DNA of 64,000 nucleotides from Rhizobiales bacterium 62-17. GTDB lineage: Bacteria; Pseudomonadota; Alphaproteobacteria; Rhizobiales; Beijerinckiaceae. Every line of letters starts with the position of its first letter. The first letter of the stretch is position 1. A program made the position numbers and the translations under genes. Below the pieces are notes generated by a model. It did not search any database and had not been told where the DNA came from. It saw only the letters and a list, made by a program, of their open reading frames with translations. This document shows positions 17,335-25,499 of this stretch, piece after piece. The stretch is taken from contig MKVW01000006.1 in the NCBI GenBank assembly GCA_001898965.1, positions 366,850-430,849 of the forward strand, in the 5' to 3' direction.

Positions 17335-18207
17335 ATGGCTGATATTTTTTCATCGATCATCAGCGTTGGCTTCCATGGCCTCGCTCTGGCCATGGTGCTC
17401 TATCTGATCTCCGTCGGCCTTTCGGTCACCATGGGGTTGATGGGGTTCATCAATCTCGCCCATGGCGCTTTTGCCATGCTCGGCGGTTATCTGATGACAT
17501 GGCTGATGAGCCGCTATGACGTGCCGTTCGGCCTGGCGCTGGCCGGCGCGGTCATCGGCGTGGTGCTGATCAGCGTCATCCTCGAACGCTTGTTGTATCG
17601 GCGCTTTTACGGCGGCGATGAGCTCGATCAAGTCCTCATGACCATGGGCCTGATCTTCATCACCATCGCTTCCGTCACCTATATTTGGGGGCCGGTGACG
17701 CAGCCGATGCGGCCGCCCGCGGCCCTGAGCGGACAGATCGATCTTGGCTTCCGCTCCTTTCCAACCTATCGAACCTTCCTGATCGTCTGCGGTGCCATTC
17801 TCGTCACCTTGCTATGGCTGGCGTTGGAGCGCACGCGCTTTGGCGCGCAGGTCCGCGCCGCCGTCGACAATCTGCGCATGGCGCAAACGATCGGGATCAA
17901 TACGTCGCGTTTGTTCGCGGCGACGTTCGCGTTGGGGAGTGGCCTTGCGGCGCTCGGTGGCGGCTTGGGCGCGGAAATTCTGCCGATCACGACGTTCTAT
18001 GCGCTCGAGAACCTGGTCTATTTCCTCATCGTTGTCGCGGTCGGCGGCCTCGGCAGTATTCGCGGGCCCTTCGTGGCGGCCTTGCTGGTCGGCATTTCCG
18101 ATACGGCCTTCAAATATATCGCGCCCGAATTCGGGGCCTTCTTCATCTATGCGCTGACCATGGTGCTCCTGCTGTGGTTTCCTCGTGGTCTGTTTGGTCG
18201 AACCTGA
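17335..18207 (+). CDS. Branched-chain-type ABC importer, LivH-like permease
   Basis: A 290-residue inner-membrane permease with about eight hydrophobic segments. The LivH signature is clear: LYLISVGLSVTMGLMGFINLAHGAFAMLGGY in the first 60 residues, the cytoplasmic coupling segment containing RAAVDNLRMAQTIGIN, and the C-terminal VVAVGGLGSIRGPFVAALLVG. It forms the channel with the LivM-like partner, whose ATG overlaps this stop codon (TGATG). Confidence 0.93.
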   Translation: MADIFSSIISVGFHGLALAMVLYLISVGLSVTMGLMGFINLAHGAFAMLGGYLMTWLMSRYDVPFGLALAGAVIGVVLISVILERLLYRRFYGGDELDQVLMTMGLIFITIASVTYIWGPVTQPMRPPAALSGQIDLGFRSFPTYRTFLIVCGAILVTLLWLALERTRFGAQVRAAVDNLRMAQTIGINTSRLFAATFALGSGLAALGGGLGAEILPITTFYALENLVYFLIVVAVGGLGSIRGPFVAALLVGISDTAFKYIAPEFGAFFIYALTMVLLLWFPRGLFGRT

Positions 18208-19208
18208 TGTCGCACCTCACGCCTTCCGCCGATCGACGCGCAGCCGATATCGCCGCCTTCTCGCGGCGTCATCGCTTTCATTGGTTCGAGGCCTTGCCTT
18301 GGCTGATCGCCGTTGCCGCCTACTTCATGTTCCCCAACTATCTGGCGTTGGGATCGCAGATCCTGGCGATCATTCTCTTCGCTTTGTCGGTCGATCTGGT
18401 TCTGGGCTATGCCGGCATCGTGACATTGGGTCATGCGGCGTTCTTCGGTGTCGGCGCCTACACGGCGGGTATTCTGGCCGCCAACGGCTGGGGCGAACCG
18501 ATTAGCGGCCTGCTGGCGGCGGCGGTTGCTGCGGCCTGTATCGGTCTTGCTTCCGGTTGGATCATTCTGCGCACCACGGGGCTGACCTTGCTCATGCAGA
18601 CCCTCGTGGTCGCGGCCATGCTCTATGAACTGGCCAACAAGGCTTACCGGTTCACCGGCGGCGCCGACGGTCTGCAAGGCATGTCGGTCTGGCCGATCTT
18701 CGGCACGTTCCGCTTCGACATGTTCGGCAACACCGCTTACTTCTATTGCCTGGTCGTGTTGTTTTTCGGCTGGCTCGTGGTTCGCAATACGGTCAATTCG
18801 TCCTTCGGCCGCTCGCTGACGGGCATCCGTGAAAATGTCGGACGCATGCACGCGATCGGCGCGCCGGTGGCGCAACGCCGGCTGGTCGTCTACGCCCTGT
18901 CGGCGGCCCTGGCCGGTATCGCCGGTGCACTGACGGCGCAGACCGCGCAATTCGTCGGTCTCAACGTGCTCAACCTCGAACGTTCTGGCACCATATTGGT
19001 GATGCTGATCATCGGCGGCATCGGTCGGCTTTACGGCGCTTTCATCGGTGTGCCGCTTTACATGATCGCACAAGACCGCTTCGCCGAAGCCGATCCGACC
19101 TATTGGTATTTCTGGATCGGCCTGGCCATGGTGTTCATCGTCGTATTTCTGCGCGGTGGCATTTTCGGCGTCGTCGAACGGCTTCTGGCGCGGAGCCGCA
19201 AACAATGA
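18207..19208 (+). CDS. Branched-chain-type ABC importer, LivM-like permease
   Basis: A 333-residue inner-membrane permease. The start is ATG 18207, which overlaps the livH-like stop by one base; the frame continues upstream, but that part is out-of-frame livH sequence. LivM signatures are LVLGYAGIVTLGHAAFFGVGAY, the coupling segment TGIRENVGRMHAIGAP and the terminal LIIGGIGRLYGAFIGVP. It pairs with the LivH-like protein and is overlapped by 4 nt at its 3' end by the ATPase gene. Confidence 0.93.
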   Translation: MSHLTPSADRRAADIAAFSRRHRFHWFEALPWLIAVAAYFMFPNYLALGSQILAIILFALSVDLVLGYAGIVTLGHAAFFGVGAYTAGILAANGWGEPISGLLAAAVAAACIGLASGWIILRTTGLTLLMQTLVVAAMLYELANKAYRFTGGADGLQGMSVWPIFGTFRFDMFGNTAYFYCLVVLFFGWLVVRNTVNSSFGRSLTGIRENVGRMHAIGAPVAQRRLVVYALSAALAGIAGALTAQTAQFVGLNVLNLERSGTILVMLIIGGIGRLYGAFIGVPLYMIAQDRFAEADPTYWYFWIGLAMVFIVVFLRGGIFGVVERLLARSRKQ

Positions 19209-19957
19209 GCGCAACGGGCCTTCAGACCATTGCGCTGTGCAAGAATTTCGGCGCACTCAAGGTCTCGAATAATATCGACTTTCGGTTGCAGGCCGGCGCG
19301 CGTCATGCGCTGATCGGCCCGAACGGCGCGGGCAAGACAACGTTCGTCAATCTCGTCACCGGTGTGCTGCGGCCCTCGTCAGGCCAATTGCTGCTCGATG
19401 GTGACGACATTACGGCGCTGCCGCAGGCCCAACGCGTCAAACGCGGCCTGGTGCGCACCTTCCAGATCACAGCGCTGTTCCGCAAGCTCTGCGTTCTCGA
19501 AAATGTCGTTCTGGCGATTTCGGAACGGGATGGGATTGGTGGCGATTTCCTGCGGCCGGCAGGCTGGCATCGCGCCGCGATCGAAGAAGCCTACGATATT
19601 TTGGAAGTGATGGGGCTTGCGGAAGATGCCCTGCGGCCGATCACCGAACTGGCTTATGGCCGCCAGCGCATGGTCGAGATCGCTCTGGCCTTGGCGCTGA
19701 AACCATCGGTCCTGCTGTTGGACGAGCCGGCGGCGGGCGTGCCGGAAAGTGAGAGCGTCACGATCATCGAGGCCATCGAACGTTTGCCGGAGCGGATCGC
19801 CGTCCTGTTCATCGAACATGATATGGAACTGGTGTTTCGCGTCGCGCAGCGCATCACCGTTCTGGTGCAGGGCGCGGTCCTGGTCGAGGGCACGCCGGCT
19901 GAGATCGCGGCCGATCCACGGGTGCGCGAGGTTTATCTGGGGGAGGGGCGGCATTGA
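19205..19957 (+). CDS. Branched-chain-type ABC importer, LivG-like ATPase
   Basis: A 250-residue cytoplasmic ATPase starting at ATG 19205 in an ATGA overlap with the permease stop. Walker A is GPNGAGKTTF, the LivG-type FQITALFRKLCVLENV Q-loop region follows, the signature is ELAYGRQRMVEIALALA and Walker B is VLLLDEPAAGVPESE. The LSGGQ signature is replaced by LAYGRQ, which is normal for LivG proteins. Confidence 0.93.
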   Translation: MSATGLQTIALCKNFGALKVSNNIDFRLQAGARHALIGPNGAGKTTFVNLVTGVLRPSSGQLLLDGDDITALPQAQRVKRGLVRTFQITALFRKLCVLENVVLAISERDGIGGDFLRPAGWHRAAIEEAYDILEVMGLAEDALRPITELAYGRQRMVEIALALALKPSVLLLDEPAAGVPESESVTIIEAIERLPERIAVLFIEHDMELVFRVAQRITVLVQGAVLVEGTPAEIAADPRVREVYLGEGRH

Positions 19958-20694
19958 GCGACGCACTTTCCGAGCACGATAAAGGCCTGCATCTGCGCGG
20001 GGTCAAAGCCGGCTATGGCGAGACCGTGGTGATCGAGGGGATCGATTTTGATTTAAAGCCAGGCGCGACGCTGGCGGTGCTGGGCCGCAACGGCGTAGGC
20101 AAGACGACCTTGCTGGCAACGATCATGGGCCATACGGCGCGCCACGGCGGGCATATTCATTTTGATGGGGCCGACATCTCGACTTATCCCATCTATCGCC
20201 GTTCGGCGATCGGTCTGGCGCTAGTGCCGCAGGAGCGCGAGATTTTCCGTTCGCTGACGGTGGAGGAGAATCTCATCGTCGCGGCCCGGCCTGGGCGCTG
20301 GACCCTGGCGCGGGTCTATGAGTTCTTTCCGTCCCTTGCCTCACGCCGTCGCAATCGCGGCGATCAATTGTCAGGCGGCGAGCAGCAGATGCTGGCAATC
20401 GGCCGAGCGCTGATGGGCAATCCAACCTGTCTGTTGATGGACGAACCGATGGAGGGACTGGCTCCTGTCATCGTCGATGCGGTGCTGGCCGGTCTCGATC
20501 GGCTCAAGCGCGAAGACGATCTGGCGATGATCCTGGTCGAGCAGCATGCGCGTCTGGCGCTGGAGTTCGCGCAGGACTGCATCGCGTTGGATCGCGGCCG
20601 GATTGTTCATCGTGGGCCGAGCCGCGCTTTGCTCGATGCCCCGCACCTGCTGGCTGATCTGGTCGGCGTCGGCGGCGGCGATCGCAAGGCGTGA
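19954..20694 (+). CDS. Branched-chain-type ABC importer, LivF-like ATPase
   Basis: A 246-residue cytoplasmic ATPase, the second ATPase of the importer. The start is TTG 19954 overlapping the previous stop (TTGA); no ATG is available in the conserved N-terminal region. Walker A is GRNGVGKTTL, the LivF motif ALVPQEREIFRSLTVEENL is present, the signature is LSGGEQQMLAIGRALM and Walker B is CLLMDEPMEGLAP. A perfect hairpin immediately follows the stop, ending the operon. Confidence 0.93.
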   Translation: MSDALSEHDKGLHLRGVKAGYGETVVIEGIDFDLKPGATLAVLGRNGVGKTTLLATIMGHTARHGGHIHFDGADISTYPIYRRSAIGLALVPQEREIFRSLTVEENLIVAARPGRWTLARVYEFFPSLASRRRNRGDQLSGGEQQMLAIGRALMGNPTCLLMDEPMEGLAPVIVDAVLAGLDRLKREDDLAMILVEQHARLALEFAQDCIALDRGRIVHRGPSRALLDAPHLLADLVGVGGGDRKA

Positions 20695-20718
20695 ACCGGC
20701 GGCTTGCGCCGCCGGTTT
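20694..20718. terminator. Bidirectional intrinsic terminator
   Basis: AACCGGCGGC (20694-20703) and GCCGCCGGTT (20708-20717) form a perfect 10-bp GC-rich stem with a TTGC loop and short T/A flanks. It lies between the converging livF-like and ThDP-enzyme genes and can serve both strands. Confidence 0.75.
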
Positions 20719-20727
20719 GTCGAGCGC

Positions 20728-22365
20728 TCAGCTGTAGCGGGAGAAGTCGTAGCCTTCCTTGGCGGCGATCTCGAGCAGGAAGGGCTTGCCCTTCTGCGTT
20801 ACCTCGATGGCTTCCTTGATCTTCGGCGCGATCTCCGATGGCTTCTCGACACGATAGGAGGCGACGTTGAGGGATTCCGCCAGCTTCATGTAGTTGCCGC
20901 CGATATCGAGCGCGTCATATTTGGCGGCCGACTTCGGCAGCGAGACGCGTTCGCAGGCCATCATGGCGTTGTTGAACACGACCGTCATGATGCCGATATC
21001 GTTGCGGGCAGCGGTTTCGATGTCCATGCCGCTCATGCCGAACGAAGCATCGCCCATCACGTTGATGCACAGCTTCTCGGGGGCGGCGAGTTTGGCGCCC
21101 ATGGCGAGCCCAAGGCCGTAACCGAGCTGCGTTGTCTTGCCCCAGCCGAGATAGCCGAAGGGCTTGGTCGATTCCCACATCGGCAGCAACTGCTCGCGCG
21201 GGCTGCCGGCCTCGTGGGTGATGATGACATTGTCGCGATCGGTCGCCTTCATCATCTCGTTGATGACGCGATACTGGTTGATCGGCGTCTCGTCCGAGTT
21301 GAGTTGCTTCTCCCAATCGGCACGCCAGGCCTTTTTCGAGGCCGCGATGGTCGCTTTGAGATTTTCCAACCGCGTCGCGTCAGGCTTGGCGCGCTGCCGG
21401 CCGATTTCCTCGATCAAAGCCGCGATGATGAGCGCGGCATCGCCGACGAGGCCGAGATCGGCGCGGATATCCTTATTGATATCGCCGGCATCATTGGTGG
21501 CATGAATGATTTTCTTGCCGACGGGCAAAGCAGGGCCGAAGGGCGTGCGCGTCAAGCTCGAGCCGATGGCGAACACCACATCGGCGGCGTTCATGCAATC
21601 CGCATACATTTTCGGCCGCGAAGCCGTCGATGCGCCAAGCGCCAGCGGATGGCTTTCGGCGATAGCGCTCTTGCCCGGATTGGTGGCGGCGACAGGAGCG
21701 GGCAGCAGTTCGGCCAGTTGCGTCAGCAACTCGCCCGCATCGGCATAATGGATGCCCTGACCAGCCCAGATCAGCGGCGACTTGGCGGCGAGCAGCATGC
21801 GGGCCGCCGCTTTCACCGCATCCGGATCCGGCGCCGAGCGCAGAATGGGTACCGGTTGATAGTCGATCGTGCCGGTGAACTCGGCGGCGAAAACCTCGTT
21901 GGGAATTTCGAGAAGCACCGGCCCCGGTTTGCCCGAACGCATGGCTTGGAACGCGCGGCGCAACAGATCAGGCAATTCTCTGACATCATGGGCGAGTGCC
22001 GACCATTTGCTGACGGGCGCGAAGACGTCGGCGGCGCGGAAGGTCGGGCGCGTGTACTGACGATCGAGGCTCGAAGCGGCGGGGATCACCAACACCGGAA
22101 CATTTTCGGAGAAAGCCTGCGCCATGCCGGGGAATGCATTCTCGATGCCGGGGCCATGCTGGGCGGCGAACACACCATTCTGGCGGCCGCGGCGCACGCG
22201 GCTGTAACCGTCGGCCATGGCGACGCCCATCCGTTCCTGGCGACAGAGGATCGGGCGGATATTGATATCAGCGCAGGCTTCGATCAGCGGGTTACGCGGA
22301 TAGCAGGCGAGGAAATCCGTTCCTTCGCGCTTGAGGATTTCGGCAACGACATCTGCACCATTCAT
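20728..22365 (-). CDS. Thiamine diphosphate-dependent enzyme (acetolactate synthase/decarboxylase superfamily)
   Basis: A 545-residue cytoplasmic enzyme with the three-domain layout of acetolactate synthase and benzoylformate decarboxylase. The N-terminal ThDP pyrimidine domain has the activating glutamate in LCRQERMGVAMADGYSR. The central domain spans about residues 190-330, with LIWAGQGIHYADAGELL. The C-terminal domain has the diphosphate/magnesium motif GDASFGMSGMDIETAARN. A regulatory small subunit gene is absent, which argues against biosynthetic acetolactate synthase. Reaction (decarboxylation, lyase or carboligation) cannot be decided. It lies between a Liv importer and the AceE-like gene, and an inverted repeat sits just upstream of its start. 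Confidence 0.85.
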   Translation of the reverse strand: MNGADVVAEILKREGTDFLACYPRNPLIEACADINIRPILCRQERMGVAMADGYSRVRRGRQNGVFAAQHGPGIENAFPGMAQAFSENVPVLVIPAASSLDRQYTRPTFRAADVFAPVSKWSALAHDVRELPDLLRRAFQAMRSGKPGPVLLEIPNEVFAAEFTGTIDYQPVPILRSAPDPDAVKAAARMLLAAKSPLIWAGQGIHYADAGELLTQLAELLPAPVAATNPGKSAIAESHPLALGASTASRPKMYADCMNAADVVFAIGSSLTRTPFGPALPVGKKIIHATNDAGDINKDIRADLGLVGDAALIIAALIEEIGRQRAKPDATRLENLKATIAASKKAWRADWEKQLNSDETPINQYRVINEMMKATDRDNVIITHEAGSPREQLLPMWESTKPFGYLGWGKTTQLGYGLGLAMGAKLAAPEKLCINVMGDASFGMSGMDIETAARNDIGIMTVVFNNAMMACERVSLPKSAAKYDALDIGGNYMKLAESLNVASYRVEKPSEIAPKIKEAIEVTQKGKPFLLEIAAKEGYDFSRYS

Positions 22366-22377
22366 CGGGGCTTCCTA

Positions 22378-22400
22378 CCGGTCATTAAAGTTATGACCGG
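22378..22400. promoter_or_regulatory. Inverted repeat upstream of the ThDP enzyme start
   Basis: CCGGTCAT (22378-22385) and ATGACCGG (22393-22400) are perfect 8-bp arms around 7 nt, 13 bp before the ATG at 22365 (minus strand). It could be an operator or a leader hairpin covering the ribosome site; this is inference. Confidence 0.35.
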
Positions 22401-22485
22401 CAGGGGCGATGATGCAGGCTGAGTTGTCAAGCTGGGCATGCGCGATGGGGTGCGAATATCCAGCTGTTTGCGAAAATGGCAAGGC

Positions 22486-24894
22486 TCAACTGGCGAGGAG
22501 ATAGCGGATGGGCCGGCCCATGCTCATCGATTGGGCGGCGGCGATGATGCCGCGCGTGTCGATGCCGAAATGGCGATAGAGCTGGTCGATCGATCCGGTT
22601 TGTCCAAACCGATCGACGCCGAGGGCGCGCGTGCGGTGGCCTCTGACCGCGCCCAACCACGCCAGAGTGGCAGGATGCCCATCGAGAACCGTGATGATGG
22701 GACAGTGCGACGGCACTTGGGCCAACAGACGTTCGATATGTGACATCGCGCCCATATCGCCATCCTCCCGCGCCTTCGCGGCCTCGGTCCAGCCGGCGTT
22801 CAAGCGACAGGGAGAGGTGATGGCGAGAAGCCCGACATCACGCCGGTCTTCCGCCAATCGACCGACGGCGGCGATCGCTTCCGGCGCGACGGTGCCGCAA
22901 TAGGCGATGACGACTTCGGCATTGGGGCCTGGTTCGCGCATCCAATAGGCGCCTTCGATGATGTCGGCGGTTTTCTGTGCGTCGAGCTTACGGGTCGGCT
23001 GTTCGAGCGTGCGTGTCGACAGGCGCAGATAGAGCGCTCCGCCCTTGTCGTCTTGCAGCCAGGTTGGCCGCACGCGTGCCCGCTGATCAGATGTCAGTGC
23101 TTCCCACTGGAGATAGTGGAAACCAAACCGCATGATCGTCGACAGTTCGTCAACGAAAGCCGGCTCATAGCTGGCCAGGCCATCCTGGGCCATGCCGATG
23201 AGCGGCGTCGAGATCGATTGATGAGCGCCGCCTTCGCCGGCCAGCGTAATTCCCGACGGTGTCGCCACGAGCATGAAGCGCGCATCCTGATAGCAGGCGT
23301 AGTTCAGCGCATCGAGGCCGCGCTGAATGAACGGATCGTAGAGCGTGCCGATCGGCATCAAGCGTTCGCCGAACAGCGAATGCGACAGGCCGAAGGCTGA
23401 AAGCGCGAGGAACAGGTTCATCTCGGCGATGCCGAGTTCGAGATGTTGGCCCTTCTCGGAGAAATGCCAATTGAATGTCGAGGGAATGCGCTCGGTTCGG
23501 AATGTGTCGGCCATTTCCTTATGGGCGAATAGACCGCGCCGATTCACCCAGGGGCCGAGATTGGTCGAGACGGTCACGTCGGGGGAGGTGGTGACGATGC
23601 TGGCCGCGAGGGCATCGCTGCCGCGCGCCAATTCATTGAGCAAAAGCCCGAAACCCTGTTGGGTCGACAATTCGGCTTGGGTGAGGGGCGGCAGCACCTC
23701 GGGAATGGCGATGGCCGGCGCTGCATGTCGCCGGTTTTTGCCGGCGTTGAAGGGCACATTTTTCAGAAAGCGCGTCAGTGCGGCGGGATCAAGGTCCAGG
23801 CCTTCGAACTTGTCCCATTCGTGCCCTTCGCGGATACCGGCTTCGGTTTTGAAGCTCGCCATCTGCGTTGGCGTCAGCATGCCGGCGTGATTGTCCTTGT
23901 GGCCGGCGAGCGGCAGGCCAAAGCCCTTGATCGTATAGGCGATGAAAACGGTTGGCCGATCATGGTCAATGCGCTCGAACGCTTCGACGAGACTCGGCAG
24001 ATCATGGCCGCCGAGATTTGTCATCAAGCGTGCGAGTTCTTCATCGGTACGTCCCTCGATCAGGCGGGTAACGTCGCCTTGATCGCCGATCTCGTCATTG
24101 AGGCGCTTTCGCCAGGCGGCACCGCCCTGAAAGGTGAGAGCGGAATAGAGCTGGTTGGGGGCATTTTCGATCCAGGCGCGCAATTTGTCGCCACCTGGCT
24201 CGGCGAACGCGGCCTGTTGCAGAACGCCATGACGCAGGACAACGACATCCCAGCCGAAGGCGCGGAAAATGTCTTCGAAACGGGAGAACAAGCCCTCGTG
24301 AATGACCGCGTCGAGGCTCTGGCGGTTATAGTCGATCACCCACCAGACGTTGCGCACGTCATGTTTCCAGCCTTCGAGCAGGGCTTCGAAAATATTGCCT
24401 TCATCCATTTCGGCGTCGCCAAGCAAGGCGACCATCCGGCCGGGCGGCGTGCTTGGCGCGCCATGGCTGCGCACATAGTCCTGCGCCAGACTGGCAAAGA
24501 TCGTCTGGGCGACGCCGAGGCCAACAGAACCCGTCGAGAAGTCGACGTCGTCGGTGTCCTTGGTGCGCGAGGGATAGGATTGCGCGCCGCCATAGCCGCG
24601 AAAGTTCTCGAGCTTGTCGCGGTCGATCAAGCCGAAGAGATAGTTTAGCGCGTGGAAGGCGGGGCTGGCGTGGGGTTTGACGGCGACGCGATCATGCGGG
24701 CGCAGCACCGCGCCATAGAGAGCCGTGAGGATGGCGGCGGAGGAGGCCGACGAAGCCTGATGGCCGCCAACCTTGAGACCGTCTTCGTTGGCTCGCAGGT
24801 GATTGGCGTTGTGAATCATCCAGGTCGACAGCCACAGCGCCTTGCGCGCGACGGCATCGAGAAAGGGCAGGCGGCTGTCGGCTTTTTTCGGCAT
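22486..24894 (-). CDS. AceE-like homodimeric 2-oxoacid dehydrogenase E1 / transketolase-family protein
   Basis: An 802-residue ThDP enzyme. It begins with MIHNANHLRANEDGLKVGGHQ and has the KPHASPAFHALNYLFG segment of homodimeric pyruvate dehydrogenase E1 (AceE). The ThDP motif is LLGDAEMDEGNIFEALL (about residues 157-173). A central pyrimidine-binding domain (about 470-650, with ELGIAEMNLFLALSAFG) and a C-terminal transketolase-like domain complete it. It is about 85 residues shorter than AceE, and no E2/E3 genes are nearby. The divergent Lrp-type regulator recalls the mdeR/mdeB pair of Pseudomonas putida, where MdeB is an E1 for 2-oxobutyrate. True substrate and partner subunits are unknown. 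Confidence 0.85.
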   Translation of the reverse strand: MPKKADSRLPFLDAVARKALWLSTWMIHNANHLRANEDGLKVGGHQASSASSAAILTALYGAVLRPHDRVAVKPHASPAFHALNYLFGLIDRDKLENFRGYGGAQSYPSRTKDTDDVDFSTGSVGLGVAQTIFASLAQDYVRSHGAPSTPPGRMVALLGDAEMDEGNIFEALLEGWKHDVRNVWWVIDYNRQSLDAVIHEGLFSRFEDIFRAFGWDVVVLRHGVLQQAAFAEPGGDKLRAWIENAPNQLYSALTFQGGAAWRKRLNDEIGDQGDVTRLIEGRTDEELARLMTNLGGHDLPSLVEAFERIDHDRPTVFIAYTIKGFGLPLAGHKDNHAGMLTPTQMASFKTEAGIREGHEWDKFEGLDLDPAALTRFLKNVPFNAGKNRRHAAPAIAIPEVLPPLTQAELSTQQGFGLLLNELARGSDALAASIVTTSPDVTVSTNLGPWVNRRGLFAHKEMADTFRTERIPSTFNWHFSEKGQHLELGIAEMNLFLALSAFGLSHSLFGERLMPIGTLYDPFIQRGLDALNYACYQDARFMLVATPSGITLAGEGGAHQSISTPLIGMAQDGLASYEPAFVDELSTIMRFGFHYLQWEALTSDQRARVRPTWLQDDKGGALYLRLSTRTLEQPTRKLDAQKTADIIEGAYWMREPGPNAEVVIAYCGTVAPEAIAAVGRLAEDRRDVGLLAITSPCRLNAGWTEAAKAREDGDMGAMSHIERLLAQVPSHCPIITVLDGHPATLAWLGAVRGHRTRALGVDRFGQTGSIDQLYRHFGIDTRGIIAAAQSMSMGRPIRYLLAS

Positions 24895-25007
24895 TTAGGC
24901 GTTCCTCGCTGAGGAAGCGATGAAACGCCAAACTGAGCGGCAATACTTGCCAAAATAAGCGAGATTTCCATCTTGTTTGATATTTTAATTCATTTATTCT
25001 CGATTGA
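24895..25007. promoter_or_regulatory. Divergent Lrp-type control region
   Basis: A 113-bp gap between the AceE-like gene and the Lrp regulator. It contains the palindrome GGCAA-TAC-TTGCC at 24939-24951 and a strongly AT-rich tract at about 24960-25007. Lrp/AsnC proteins usually bind such degenerate palindromes next to AT-rich DNA in divergent gaps of this kind, so autoregulation plus control of the enzyme gene is likely. Confidence 0.45.
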
Positions 25008-25487
25008 ATGGTGGAAAATTCCAAGAAACGCTTAGATGATATCGATCGCAAGATTCTCGCGAATCTGCAGCGCGACGGTCGTCTCACCGTGCAGGATCTG
25101 GCGGCGCGCGTCGGGCTGACCCTCTCGCCGTGTTTGCGGCGGGTGCGCATGCTGGAAGAAGCCGGCGTCATCCGAGGCTATTGCGCGGTGGTGGATCAAG
25201 CCAGCATCGGCCTACCAATCAGCGTTTTCGTGCAGGTGAAGCTTGAGCGTCAACGTGAGGAGGAGTTGCAGCGCTTCGACCGGGCGCTGGAGCGCTTTCC
25301 CGAAGTGGTCGAGGCTTATCTGATGACCGGCGTTTGCGACTACCTGTTGCGCGTGGTGGTCGCGGATCTGCCGGCCTATGAGGCCTTTCTCCGTGACAAG
25401 CTGACCCGCGTCGAGGGCGTGCGCTCAATCGAATCGAGCTTCGCGCTGAAACAGGCGAAAAGCACGCTGGCTTTGCCGATGGGGTGA
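25008..25487 (+). CDS. Lrp/AsnC family transcriptional regulator
   Basis: A 159-residue regulator. The N-terminal helix-turn-helix reads LDDIDRKILANLQRDGRLTV followed by DLAARVGLTLSPCLRRVRMLE (about residues 9-50). The C-terminal RAM ligand-binding domain has VVEAYLMTGVCDYLLRVVV (about 103-121) and ends in the usual VRSIESSFALKQ strand. Its divergent neighbour, the AceE-like enzyme, is the obvious target, with an amino acid as probable effector. Confidence 0.92.
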   Translation: MVENSKKRLDDIDRKILANLQRDGRLTVQDLAARVGLTLSPCLRRVRMLEEAGVIRGYCAVVDQASIGLPISVFVQVKLERQREEELQRFDRALERFPEVVEAYLMTGVCDYLLRVVVADLPAYEAFLRDKLTRVEGVRSIESSFALKQAKSTLALPMG

Positions 25488-25499
25488 TCGTTGCTGGGA

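Noticed and set aside
20704-22422. A 572-codon open frame on the plus strand, antisense to the ThDP enzyme
   Set aside because: It lies wholly opposite a gene with clear ThDP motifs and shows the low-complexity Arg/Asp/His-rich composition typical of antisense frames in GC-rich DNA.
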